A stretch of DNA of 22,450 nt, from NCBI GenBank assembly GCA_034698045.1, contig JAQGAU010000947.1, positions 1-22,450 of the forward strand. Reading direction: 5' to 3'. Positions 8,386-18,680 of the stretch are shown here, piece by piece (positions within the stretch are counted from its first letter, which is position 1; each line of letters opens with the position of its first letter). This DNA comes from Paramacrobiotus richtersi. Its lineage: Eukaryota > Tardigrada > Eutardigrada > Parachela > Macrobiotidae. Under the pieces are notes generated by a model. That model had not been told where the DNA came from, searched no databases, and saw nothing but the letters and a program-made list of their open reading frames with translations. Both the position numbers and the translations under genes were made by a program.

Positions 8386-11117
8386 ATGGAGAACGCGAGT
8401 AATAACAGCAGAGAACCGACCAAGCAGAAACCACAGGTAAAGACTAAATACGGAACAAATTCAAAAAGCAGAATAAGGATCGCTGATCTTTAGGCTTCTA
8501 TGTTCTTTCTCTCGGCCAGATGGATTTCGCACAATCATCGAGGAAAGGAGCATGTGTCGAGACCGTCGAGCTCATCATCGACGGGTACAGCTCGATCACG
8601 ATCAACCAGCAAACGCTGCGAGACGCCTCGCCCTACTTTGCGACCTTGCTCAAGTACAACGAGGATCAGATCCACATGACTCCCCCACCGAACGTGCAGC
8701 CGGATCGTTACGTATCCCTGCTGCGCAGCGTGTCGTACAACCTCCCGCCCGCAGTGGACGAGTGCAACATGTGGGATTATCTGGTGCTGGCGCGCTATTT
8801 TCTGATGAAGCCACTGGAGGACTCTTGCAAGGGAGTCATTCGCCCAGCGCTGCGGACCATGATGATGGACGAATTTTGCCGGTTCTGGCGCAAGGCACGG
8901 GCGGAACAGTGGGATGACATGACGAAGTGGTTTCTCGCTGGGATTGTGCGCAATCTCGACCAGGCCCAGACGCTGGAGTTTCTGAATCTTGGGGTTGAAG
9001 AGTTGATGGCACTGTTGTCGGATGATGAGTTCCTCCCGCTATTCGAAGAGCCAGTTTACAAGGTATGACAGCAGTTCCTTCGGGTGCTAACTGGATTAAA
9101 TTTTTTTATTTACTACTCAATAATAATCTACTTCATTATTGAAAGTGAGTAGACTTTCAAAATATATGCCTTATCATACAAAGCAAAACCATACCTTTTG
9201 ATATTAATGATAACTTTAGGAGGCATATTATTTGATTAATATTAATAATAATTTTATTTAATTCTCAGGAATTTTTATCATATTTATTGTTTCCTGGCTA
9301 TTGCCACATTTTTAAAAAAAGAGTAGTGTTAACCGGATCATAGCGAATCTAATCGATGTCCTTGATTGCGAATGTCTGAAGTTGATCTGAACCCTTGCCT
9401 TTGTAGGCCATTATCGATTGGTGCGAATACATTCCTGAACAACGAATGACTCGAGCAATTTTGGAGATGCTCCTGGCCGAGGTCGTGTGGGACCGCTATG
9501 ACAATAATACGATTCGGACACTGGCCTCGTCAACCATCCCGCCACTGCGGTCTGTTTTAGAGGAGATTTCCGGCACTGCAACGAATAAAAAGAAGCCAAA
9601 GCGCGCCGTCGAACGGCATCTCATCTTCGGCCATGAAGTCTTCGTAGCGCCTGAACAAGAGCAATATCATCCTCGATATCCCATCGAAACCTCGTCCCGA
9701 CTGCTTCGTTCTCGTCGGTTCTTGCACTGGGACTGCCTTCGCGGGACCCTCTCCGTGTGGAATGCTCCGGCAGCGCGGAACGTGTCCAGCATATTAGCCT
9801 GCCGTTATGTCACCCATGACCTCCAGGTCGGCCAGCCAACGGTTATCTTTCAAAAGCGACGCGATTTGGAGTCGGCGGCAGATGTGATGGCCATCGTTAA
9901 CTTGGTGGACGGGAACGCACGGCCGGTCGGCAACGGCCTTCCTGGAGGATATTTCATGGAAATGGTTATGGGAGGGTATAACGTGTCGCCGAGTTGGTGC
10001 CACCAGAATTCGCATGGATTTCTGGAACTGGTTCCCCGCAATGGGATTTGGGAGCGACGACAGGCGCCTTTCGAGTACAAATTTTTCCAAGGGTAAGACG
10101 ACATTCTCAGGCCATGAATAGGCTCGGAGCTCAATTTCAGCGACGAATACCGACGCATTCCCATTTTAGCTTCAATAAATAACAAATAACCTGGCTCTTA
10201 ATGTTACGCTTGTACTGATTAGTACCTCTACATGAAGCTCACTGCTGTATTCCCGAGCCCATTTGTCCATTAATTTTACAGTCTGGCCAGTGTGGCGCGG
10301 TGTGAGTGACGTCACCCATCCCTGAGCCTATGGCTCTCGCTTTCACATACACTCCAGACTGTAACACTAAGTTACCCAGACTGTAAAAAAGAATGGACAA
10401 ATTGCCCGGGAAAAGGCTGTGGAGTACTCTGTGGGACTTCGAATCAGAATGATAACGATACATTTTCTGTGTAGAGTGTCCAGTTGCTCCCTGCAACACC
10501 CCGAGGGCGAACACATCGCGCATCTCTTGTCGTATTTTCGCTATAACGGTTTTCACGGCATACGCATACCGGAGAATGCCACTGGATTCCACCACAAGAA
10601 CAACAGCTTCTTTTCCGCCTTTCAGCGTCTGCCAACATTACCAGTACCACGGCACGCTGTGGCCATGGTCCAGTGCGGCGCATTCCTCTTCGTCACTGGT
10701 GGCATCGATATGACGGATTACAGTGTTAAACTGGCACAGCACTGCTATCGTTTGGATCTGACGGCCCGTGATCGCTGGGAGCGAATCGGCGATTTGAGCG
10801 TACCTCGGATGGATCACTGCATGTTCGTCCAGTCTGGTAGGGTGTTCGTGTATGGAGGTTCCACGTTAAGTGCGGATTTGAAGAAGGTGGCTGTGATGTC
10901 GTTTGAAACGTACGATCCTTATGCCGATATCTGGACGGCGTTCAATATTCCGTTGACGGGCGGAGGTCTGCGTGAGATGGACGTTCGGAGTATTGAAAAC
11001 ACCGAGCAGACGACGTACTGTTTGGATCTGGGAGCATCTCTGGATAAGACGAAATATCGCGACATCGATGATCCGATCTACAACCAAAATAACCGATCTG
11101 TTGGTGTGCAAGTTTAA
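8386..11117 (+). CDS. BTB-BACK-Kelch protein, copy B (KLHL-like), 4 exons
   Basis: Exons: 8386-8436, 8520-9062, 9407-10092, 10475-11117. Donors are GTAAAG, GTATGA and GTAAGA; acceptors are CTCTCGGCCAG, TTTGTAG and TGTGTAG; phases are 0, 0 and 2. The product is about 640 aa, ending at TAA 11115-11117. Exon 1 encodes only MENASNNSREPTKQKPQ. Exon 2 carries BTB (VELIIDGYSSITINQQTLR, SPYFATLLKY, YFLMKPLEDSC) and BACK-like helices (FCRFWRKARAEQWDD). Exon 3 contains GGYFMEMVMGGYNVS and WDCLRGTLSVW, shared with copy A. Exon 4 has Kelch repeats (CGAFLFVTGG, GRVFVYGGS, FETYDPYADIWTAF). It is a paralogue of the gene at 4267-6801, conserved through exons 2-4 with the same intron sites and phases there, but with a different first exon. 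The role as a CUL3 adaptor is inferred from the family. Translation could alternatively start at the ATG that opens exon 2. Confidence 0.85.
10250..10412. repeat. ~163-bp inverted-repeat element in the last intron of Kelch copy B
   Basis: Terminal arms of about 37 bases: left 10250-10286 (TTCCCGAGCCCATTTGTCCA, then TTTTACAGTCTGG) and right 10375-10412, its imperfect reverse complement. An extra internal copy of CCAGACTGTAA lies at 10354-10364. The middle holds a perfect palindrome, GTGACGTCAC. Size and build suggest a MITE. No convincing target duplication is visible. The sequence is unrelated to the hairpin in the equivalent intron of copy A. Confidence 0.7.
10306..10315. promoter_or_regulatory. 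CRE-like palindrome GTGACGTCAC
   Basis: A perfect 10-base palindrome containing TGACGTCA, the consensus site for CREB/ATF bZIP factors. It lies within the hairpin element in the last intron of Kelch copy B. The match is exact, but function is only a possibility, since one 8-mer can occur by chance. Confidence 0.25.
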
Positions 11118-11139
11118 CATTGCGCTCTGCGGCGACCTG

Positions 11140-11256
11140 TTTACTGGCTTTTACTGGCAGATTCTTGCTTCTTCTCTTTTCATTTACTGCTCTCTCTTTT
11201 ATTTTACTGCTTTATTTACTGGTTACATTTAATTACTGCATTTAAGCGATTTACTG
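11140..11256 (+). repeat. Cluster of TTTACTG heptamers just after the Kelch copy B stop
   Basis: Six exact TTTACTG copies, at 11140, 11150, 11183, 11203, 11215 and 11250, and one near copy (ATTACTG, 11232), all within 117 bases and beginning 23 bases after the stop codon. Spacing is irregular (10-35 bases), so this is not a simple tandem repeat. It lies in the presumed 3' UTR and could be a protein- or small-RNA-binding cluster or a decayed minisatellite. Copy A lacks it. Confidence 0.6.
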
Positions 11257-12238
11257 TTCGAATTATTTCAGTCGATTTGTAAAAAAATCCTTCCATCATA
11301 ATTAATTTTCATCATTTTCATGTACGATACCGCTGTGGAATTCGCTGCCGGCTACGAATGACCTGCTATCGCTTACCTATTTTTCTGAGTTTCTGCGTAC
11401 GCTCTGCAGTGCCGGAAACATCTGACCGTCTTTCCTTAAGTAAGAAATGTATTTTCAGGCGGAAGGACGTAGACAGTGTAAAAAAAAGAAATATTTTTCT
11501 TACTTACCTGCAGCTTACCAGAACACACACCACACTTACTTACGCTAGATTGCAAAATACCCCTAAGAAACTCGAAACCGCTACGGGCCTATGGGCCCTG
11601 TGGAAAGCGCTGAACAACGGATACATACGTAAAAAGTTAATGAATTTTGAATATTTTGAAGTTTAATATCTTTTGACACAATCAACAAATTCCAAAAAAG
11701 CTTGTGTAATAACGCTTTTTATCTTTTTATGTATTTTATAGCGTTTTCAAATCATAATTTTGATGCACGGCTGAATTTATCGAGACTTTTCTTCTTGTTT
11801 ACTTGCTCTTTGTTTACACGCCTGTTGTGGGCTGCGCGCGCACTGCGGGTAAACAATGACCAGATCACAAGGCAGAGCAATCCCTTTGCTATCACGTGTA
11901 CGAGATGCGGTAACGATACACATCTGCGATTTAATGCCAAAAATTGTCTTTGGGAACCACCCAAAAGGGAACCCGTTGGGTATTTTTTCGCCTTAATAAT
12001 CACAGCGCAAATAAATTTCAGTTAATCCTTCGAAATTATTTCGTGCTGTTTCCACTATAAAAACTTCTAAATCTTCCTGAGCCTGACTCTGAGGCTTCCT
12101 TTGCGTATACTGATGCCGTGGGGTTTCTTCGAGCAACTCCGGTAATGCGCTATTCTTAGTGGTAACGGGAATGGTCCGAATGGCCTTTGCCGATTAAAGT
12201 ATTCCATTACTGTATGAGTCTATTCGTTGTGTTCTTAC
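11257..12238. other. Intergenic stretch without a recognisable gene
   Basis: Open stretches at 11358-11666 and 11702-12025 (plus) and 11752-12003 (minus) show no family motifs or supporting splice sites. A short imperfect inverted repeat (TGTTTACACGC ... GCGGGTAAACA) lies at about 11811-11856. Confidence 0.4.
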
Positions 12239-12479
12239 CCCGGAAGCAGGTGAATCTTATGCTGTTTATCGTTGTGTTGCGAGTCAATTGTTGTTTTGTT
12301 TAAAGAGATCGGTAGGAAGTTGTTTCGAAGAACGGGAAAGCGCAGATCCATTTGTTCTTTTGTTTCAGCACTTATCGGTGGAACTATTACGTTAAAGTTA
12401 ATTTCCTCACGCGCCGACATGGACAAGTTTTTAACTGAATTGTCAAGGTTTCTTGGTGGTGTCAGGGTAGTCCGGGCTA
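12239..12479 (-). pseudogene. Orphan exon of the gustatory-receptor-like family
   Basis: Bounded by a strong acceptor (a run of T then GATTGCAG, ending at 12480) and a donor GTAAGA at 12238-12233, phase 1 in and phase 2 out, open for 80 codons. It encodes VARTTLTPPRNLDNSVKNLS and later LPISLNKTTIDSQHN. The same sequence, clearly recognisable at the DNA level (for example TAGCCCGGACTAC, ACCGATAA, CCCGTTCTT, TCTTTAAAC), recurs on the plus strand at about 21031-21260. There it lies between the TM1-like and TM2-like parts of the receptor pseudogene, so it probably encodes an extracellular loop. No neighbouring receptor exons are found here, so it is likely a relic. Confidence 0.45.
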
Positions 12480-12840
12480 CTGCAATCAAAAAAAACAACA
12501 CTGAAGGTGTCGAAAAGCTATCCGGACCGCTATGGAAAACGGAACAACGATATCGAGTCATCAGACATTCGAACAAGTGGCATACTTACAGTAGGAGAAG
12601 CAATTCTCAGAATGCAAATTTTTTATCTGCCAAATTCGCTGATAGCTTCAATAACTCGAGACTTTCGCCTAGCTTGGCATTTTTCATTATACCTGCTTTC
12701 ATAGAACGTGACAAATCTGCATAAACACAACCATGAGCAGCTGCGCTCGAAAATTAGCACAGTATGTAAGTTCGTTTTCATAAAGCTGGGTAGCTTGTAC
12801 ATTCGAATTCATTAAAGCTGCGAGCGACCGAGGCATCAAC

Positions 12841-15800
12841 ATGGAAAACGGTTGGTTAACGATTTTTCTAGGCACTGCCGTATGGATTGCCACTTTCTCG
12901 TAAGAGCCTTTATGATTGCTATTAAAAGATAAATTTGTGTAGTTTTCACTTCGGTGCATAACATAACAATTATTGACTGCACCAGATTGAGATTGGTACT
13001 GAGCATTTGTTATTAGCAGCTTTATGCGTGATCAGCTATGGGGCGTTATCTAGAACTGTGGATGGAAAACGACGATCCCCGCCGCCAGGAACCATTCGTC
13101 TGACACCTGAGAAACTGAAACAGGAGCCCAAATTTCAATCCACGCCCCATCACCGTGCCATTGGCGCTATACCTGAATGCTTTGACGCTCGCGAAAAATG
13201 GGCCCAGTGCAAAAGCATTGCCGATATCCGGAATCAGGGAAATTGTGGCAGCTGTTGGGTAAGAGAAATCCATGCTATTTGACTTGGACCTAGAATGTTT
13301 AACTGGCTGCTCAACAGGCAGTCTCTTCGGCCAGCGTCCTATCCGATCGGATTTGTATAACGGAATTGGCAGCCGGCAAAACACCCAGTCAAACCTACGT
13401 GTCTGCGGTCAACTTAGCTAGCTGTAGCTCTGGCCGTGCAAGCAAACCTGGCCTGGACAAGTGAGTAAAACTCTGCAATAGTTATGCTGCACATGGACGT
13501 AGGTCACACCATCGTCGTTTGATCACGATAATGTGATCTGAGTTGGGAAGAGGTGGCTGGTGAAAAGTGTTGAATATACAATTGAAATAAACATCGAATA
13601 CGCGTACATGACAGGGGGCCAATAACCAGACACTTTGAGTTTACTGTTCCAATAACTGGACACCCAGTGCCCGGCCTATTTCTCGCTTTGTTGCCAGATT
13701 TCTTTGTTATCTATTGTCTGAATTTCTTGGGTTTTCATGCAGCAGCTGTTTTTCTTGACAGATCTGGTGAATCTCGTAAAAGAAAGCTTATCGCGTCTAT
13801 TCAGCACAGACTGCCACAGAATACCCTGGTGTGAACCGTAAACTCAAAATGCTTCGTTTGGTGGCATCCTAGCTTTTGTAGATAGTATTGTTTCTGATAC
13901 TGAACCGGCCCCCTTTGTAGCTGTGAGAAAGGTGGCTATCCAGCCAGTGCATTTCGTTGGATGGTATTGAGGGGCCACATAAGCGGTGGCAACTATGACA
14001 GTCACGTTGGATGTCAACCTTATTCGGCCCCCAGCCGGACTCCCGAGGAGACTACCGATGTTGGCACCTTTGATTATGCTGCCCTCGCCGACCTTCAAGA
14101 AGGGCAAGAAGTCACCGGACAGACAGATGAAAAAACGAAGCTGGTTCCCTTTGACTGTATTGCCAGTTGCACTAACCCGAGCTATACCAAAACACTCAAA
14201 GAAGACACAGCCTACAGTACGTAATATAGCAGATGGCTCTAGCGTATTGTACACTTCCACTGGTGCTTGTAGTTGACGGTTATTGGGTCAGCTCCTTGGC
14301 GGAGAATGGAAGAAGCCAAGCCGCTATCGATGCGCAAGTGCTTCGGATGCAGCAGGATATCATGGCCAACGGCCCTATCGTCGCGCAAATGAACCCGTAC
14401 GAGAATCTGTACGACTGGGACCGCAGTCAAGGTAAACGACCGAACGTTAAGCGATTAATGTAAGATAACAGCACCCCCACGGTGGGCAACCAATACCCAC
14501 TGTGAATATCTTTGTCTCAATTTCCATTCCAAAAATCAACCAGAAACATTACAAAATTCGGGAAATGCAAACAATTTCTAGTAACCAGCCCACTGGACAT
14601 TGTCTTGCTGTAACTTGCACCTAGGTGCCTCAATAATAAGACTTTTGTGTATAGGCGCATACCGAGGCAATGCTACTCAAGATAAGAACCTTACATCAAC
14701 CGTTCATGCAGTACGCATCATCGGCTGGTGCAAAGACAAAAAGAATGTCAAGTACTGGAAGATCCTCAATTCGTGGGGAACTGAAAAGGGGGTTTCGCCC
14801 GGCGAGGGCGAGATGTGGTTCGAGATGGGCAGAAATGTGGCCGGGATTGAGGACGAACTTGCCGCTCCCATTGTTAACTTACCAAACTCCTGTGCATCCG
14901 TCTGTGATGCGCGCATCACCCAGATCCTTCGTCCGAGTATGGCTAACCTAAGCGCTCCCGTTTACATCTTTTATGGTAAGAAGACTTGGTATATGTTGCA
15001 GTCAGTAGAATACAACATGTTGAAGTAACCAGCTTTCCGAAGCCCAGTGGAAACAAATGTTCGCGTCATACGCATTCTTCATTTCCGTTTAAAATGCAGA
15101 TAACTGTGTCGTCACGGCGGCTGTTTCAAAAGCCGGACAGATAACATTACTCGGCCAACCGCAGCCAACCGCGAGGGCTTTTGTCGGCGGTCCTGCTGGA
15201 CCAATCGTACAATGGTCGCCGGAAGATGATTACCTCACCGGGCCTTCGGGAAATCCATCCCGGAGATTGTTCGCTATCTATGACGTAAGGTCAACCTTTC
15301 ACGGATATCAAAACGCAATGCCACTGGCAAATTTTTAAATGATATATTTTTTTAGTGAAGCTTCGAAATAGAGAATAAGAATCCTGATAAAAGTATTCAT
15401 AAATGTGACGTTTAAAAATTGTAGGCCACGGGGAAGATAGGATTTTGTACTCTCGTGAAAGAATCCGGCAAATTCGACTGCAGCGTTGGTGACATGATGT
15501 CAAAACCAGCCCAGCAGGCTAGGGCCGTTGTCGGTTCGGACCAGTGGACATTTTGTAAGATTGATCATTACATATACATTATTCCAGTACTTACGTTTCC
15601 ATATATTCATACTTTTGTAAGCCCATATTGGCGGAGATGTGCAGTTGGATTATTCCCGTTATGCATTTTTTGGTACATACTTTGTATTGATAATACATAC
15701 TCACGTCAACGGGCTTGAAAAAAATTTAATGTTTTAGAAAATAAATTCATTGAAAGTTCAAACAAAGAAAATGTTATGCCGATGGTAATGGTAATGCTCA

Positions 15801-16156
15801 GTTAAGGTTTTTTTCACACAGATTCCAATGAACTCAACAGATTCCAAACCATTTACACAACTGCAAAGGACGGAAAAATGGGTTCTTTCTCCATTGGAAC
15901 CAGGCTGACCGAGAAATTCACTATTATCAACACATTCGTCAACATTGATGGCAGCAGTCTCTTGGTTTGTGGTTTAGATAAACAAGAAAAAACTGCTTGT
16001 TCGACAATGAGAATTAGCACTAAAGAGGTTAGTATATACGTATCTATGCAAATCAGCCGCGTTTTAGAAACTGGAATGCGTGTTGACAATGTATTCTGAC
16101 AGGTGTCTCCTACCGTTCCGCTGCAGAATGTGATTACATCCTGCAAAGTAAAATAG
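12841..16156 (+). CDS. Cathepsin B-like cysteine peptidase with C-terminal repeat extension, 10 exons
   Basis: Exons: 12841-12899, 13036-13258, 13318-13460, 13921-14216, 14273-14431, 14655-14975, 15100-15284, 15425-15554, 15822-16027, 16103-16156. All phases agree, giving about 591 aa. A secreted or lysosomal papain-family (C1A) protease: signal peptide [20 protein letters not shown], short propeptide, oxyanion/catalytic motif [10 protein letters not shown] (Cys93), [11 protein letters not shown] and [14 protein letters not shown] as in cathepsin [12 protein letters not shown] (His311) and ILNSWG (Asn332). The occluding loop has no His-His pair and is replaced by an acidic insert. Residues from about 360 to the end are extra relative to cathepsin B, with three related modules. 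The start exon is inferred: phase 2 also fits an acceptor at 13053 (585 aa). The first exon is the least certain, the catalytic exons are firm. Confidence 0.85.
13619..13663 (+). repeat. Pair of CCAATAAC-type direct repeats in a cathepsin intron
   Basis: CCAATAACCAGACAC (13619-13633) and CCAATAACTGGACAC (13649-13663) are 15-base direct repeats with two differences, spaced 30 bases apart inside intron 13461-13920. They could be a remnant of a DNA transposon end with internal direct repeats. No arms or duplication are visible. Confidence 0.35.
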
Positions 16157-16820
16157 TTATCCGGTCACGTCAGTGGATCCTTACCCCGAAGTTGCCACGG
16201 AGTGATCAGCATCAGACCGGCTTCGTATATTTTTCTACCGGTTTTATGCTTCGTGTACGCTACTTTATCCCACTAGTACAAATTAGTTTGCCTTATCGCT
16301 ATCTATAATATCAGTAATCAGATCAGTTTGATTGTTGCTCATTTGGTGATCCGTTTCGCAAAATGATCCGTTACGCAGAGCGAACAAATTCAAATGAGAA
16401 GCATCGAAGGACAGGTAGCACGCATAGAGTGCAATCGAACACTAGAACATGCAAGCCTGTTGGAAGGCGTGTCTGGAAACAATAGAACACAACTCGTATG
16501 CCACTATTAACTCCAATTAAACAAGTTTAATTGGCCATTTATTCTTCTCACAGTAACAACGCTTGCGCACAGGATAACCACACTTCTCAGAAGGTTGTAT
16601 GCTTTGCTCTGTTAAACTTTGTTAACCTTTGTTTCTTAACATTGTATACTGCGCATCTGCTGTTATTTTACTCATATTTTCCTTTTGTCTTGTTGTATTT
16701 ACAATGTAACATGTTGGTTTCATCTGCAACACTAAAAAAAGAAACGTTAATTGTTACGTTTTCTTTCGTTCTGGGGTGAGCAAGCGGCTTACTGTCTTCT
16801 TGTTGTTACCGTCCTTGCAG
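16157..16820. other. Intergenic stretch after the cathepsin gene
   Basis: No gene or RNA is recognised. One open frame (16531-16779) encodes a hydrophobic but low-information sequence without splice sites or homologues here. No canonical AATAAA is seen close to the cathepsin stop codon. Confidence 0.4.
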
Positions 16821-18491
16821 AAAGCTGGTTAGAATATATTGGAGTATAATGTACCAGAACACGACATCCTACTGCCGAATCGACATTCTCAGCTACGGCC
16901 ATCCGGAAACATCATTGTCCGCTTGACGCATGTGGAACCCTCGACGTACACATGAATGGAAAATTCTACTTCTGTACTGCTGTACGTGTACAATGACCGC
17001 ATGTCTGCCATCTTGATGCCGGAATTGCGGAACAAGTCAGAGTGAGTACTGCTAACGGATCGTTGACAACGATTCGTTGTTTGGCTTTAAGAGGTGTGTG
17101 GATAATGGGATTCAGTGGACTGGAGCACCTTGCGGTGCACATAGCGCTTTATGACTGCACCGATCGTTAACGATTGACTTTGCTGACATTGTATTTTTGT
17201 GTATTTTGCCGCCGCTCTCAGAATTCGAATTTGTATCAGATTCGATTGGACGATTTATCAACAAATGGGCATACGATGATAATTCTGAGCCGTTTTCAAC
17301 TGAAGGGATGAATGTGAAATTTACAATGAATGTTAAAGGTTTTTAAATTAATCAAAAAATTTTACAAAGATTTTTGTAAAAGTTTTCGATGACAGGATCA
17401 TCGCCTTATTTATGCAGTTAATGAAATATCATATCAGAAATTGAATGGAAATTACGATTTTGACGGCGGCATTGCAACATCGGTCACTGCGCGCACAAGC
17501 GGCCAAAGCCACAATGTAAGCCTATCGTTTCACTTTGAAAGGCAGTGCATCGGGGTTCTGTACTGTTTCCATCGACGCAATGGCGCTGCGCCGAGTCTAA
17601 CCATAAAGCAGCCCCGTTTCCACTAACACACGCGAACAGGCTGACAGTCGTGCTTGCTTTTTGGATTTCGCAGCATTCCCAGCCGCCTACAACTTCTCCG
17701 CTTCTAGTCCTTTACCGCTTTGTTTCCAAATAATTCGATCCCGCAAAAAGAACAGCACACTTATCCTAATATCACAACGCAGGTTCAAGCAACGCGCTTT
17801 GCGGCAAAGTCTCTGTGCGTGTCAAAATGTCACTTGGCTAAAAATCTGTGGCTGTATTGCGCTTGGCTAAATAAACAATGCAGGATGCATTTGTGCCGAA
17901 TATGGTCGATTATGGAGCGCATGTCTGCTTAACAGGAGCCTTGTGAAATTACTCTGAGAGCTTTGAAAACGCCCTTGACCGTGCTTCGTAATTGGTAGCC
18001 CAACAGTTTGTAATAAACAACTTGACATATCGCTTAATCGAGAAATTTGTGGAACATTGTCACACTTTTAATGTGGTTTAAACAGTCGCATGATGCTTCT
18101 TCTCGGACCTTACGAGTTAGCATCGGCGTGGCGTTTGATTGTACAAGGACGCAAGAACCAGACAGAAAGATCACAGGATTCAAACAAGTTCGCAATTTTT
18201 AAAGCTATCACAACGGGCTAATCATTCAGATAGATGCAAGTTTAAGGGTTGTAACCCAAGCGAAGAAATTTCAAAATGATTTCTATTTTACAGGATCCCA
18301 TAAAGTGTCATTGGCCAGACCTTTCAGCCAATGCCGATAGTATTATTTTTGTCGAGCAAGTCCAACAGACATGTTGTGCGATTTTGTGCGGAATCGGCAG
18401 TTCCCTCTTTACTCATCAACTCAACAGCGATCAAGCTGATAGAAAACACCAGGCTGCAGACCTAGAAAGAAAATACCGCTGCAGTCGATAA
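16821..18491 (+). pseudogene. Degenerate exons resembling the cathepsin C-terminal extension
   Basis: Four exon-like pieces. The first (16821-17041, after TTGCAG) reads NIIVRLTHVEPSTYT, then a TGA (16953-16955), then STSVLLYVYNDRMSAILMPE up to a GTGAGT donor. The next three, 17222-17338, 17418-17515 and 18294-18491, join in phase (1 then 0) and end at TAA. SDSIGRF and PFSTEGMNVKFTMN in the second piece resemble SNELNRF and [16 protein letters not shown] in the cathepsin exon at 15822-16027, and the VYNDRMSAIL string resembles its IYDATGKIG unit. The first piece has in-frame stops and its donor phase does not match the next exon. This suggests the remains of a tandem copy of the extension, or of a gene containing it. 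A CUB-like domain is an alternative. The 778-base gap 17516-18293 shows nothing I can identify. Confidence 0.3.
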
Positions 18492-18680
18492 CTTTAAAGG
18501 GTAACAGGCTACTGCCGCAGGTGAACACCTCTGAAGTACAAGTTTGCGGCTACAATGCTTAGTCATTAGAACTACATCACTGCAATAGCACAGACTGCAT
18601 AGCCACAAGAGACACAAATAACAATCAATACAGTTGAGCTGAAGTTGAAGAAAATAAAGCGCGCGTATGTCATTGTATGG

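Noticed and set aside
8552-8917. 121-codon frame inside Kelch copy B exon 2
   Set aside because: It lies in another frame of a clear BTB exon, with no motif. A shadow.
9446-10096. Reading exon 3 of Kelch copy B as a separate gene starting at MTRAIL
   Set aside because: The frame extends upstream to a splice acceptor at 9406 and downstream to a donor at 10093. Copy A has the same structure, so it is an internal exon.
12272-12724. 150-codon open frame on the plus strand
   Set aside because: It starts at TTG, has no family motif, and lies antisense to the receptor loop exon at 12239-12479, which has good splice sites and a homologue. Probably a shadow.
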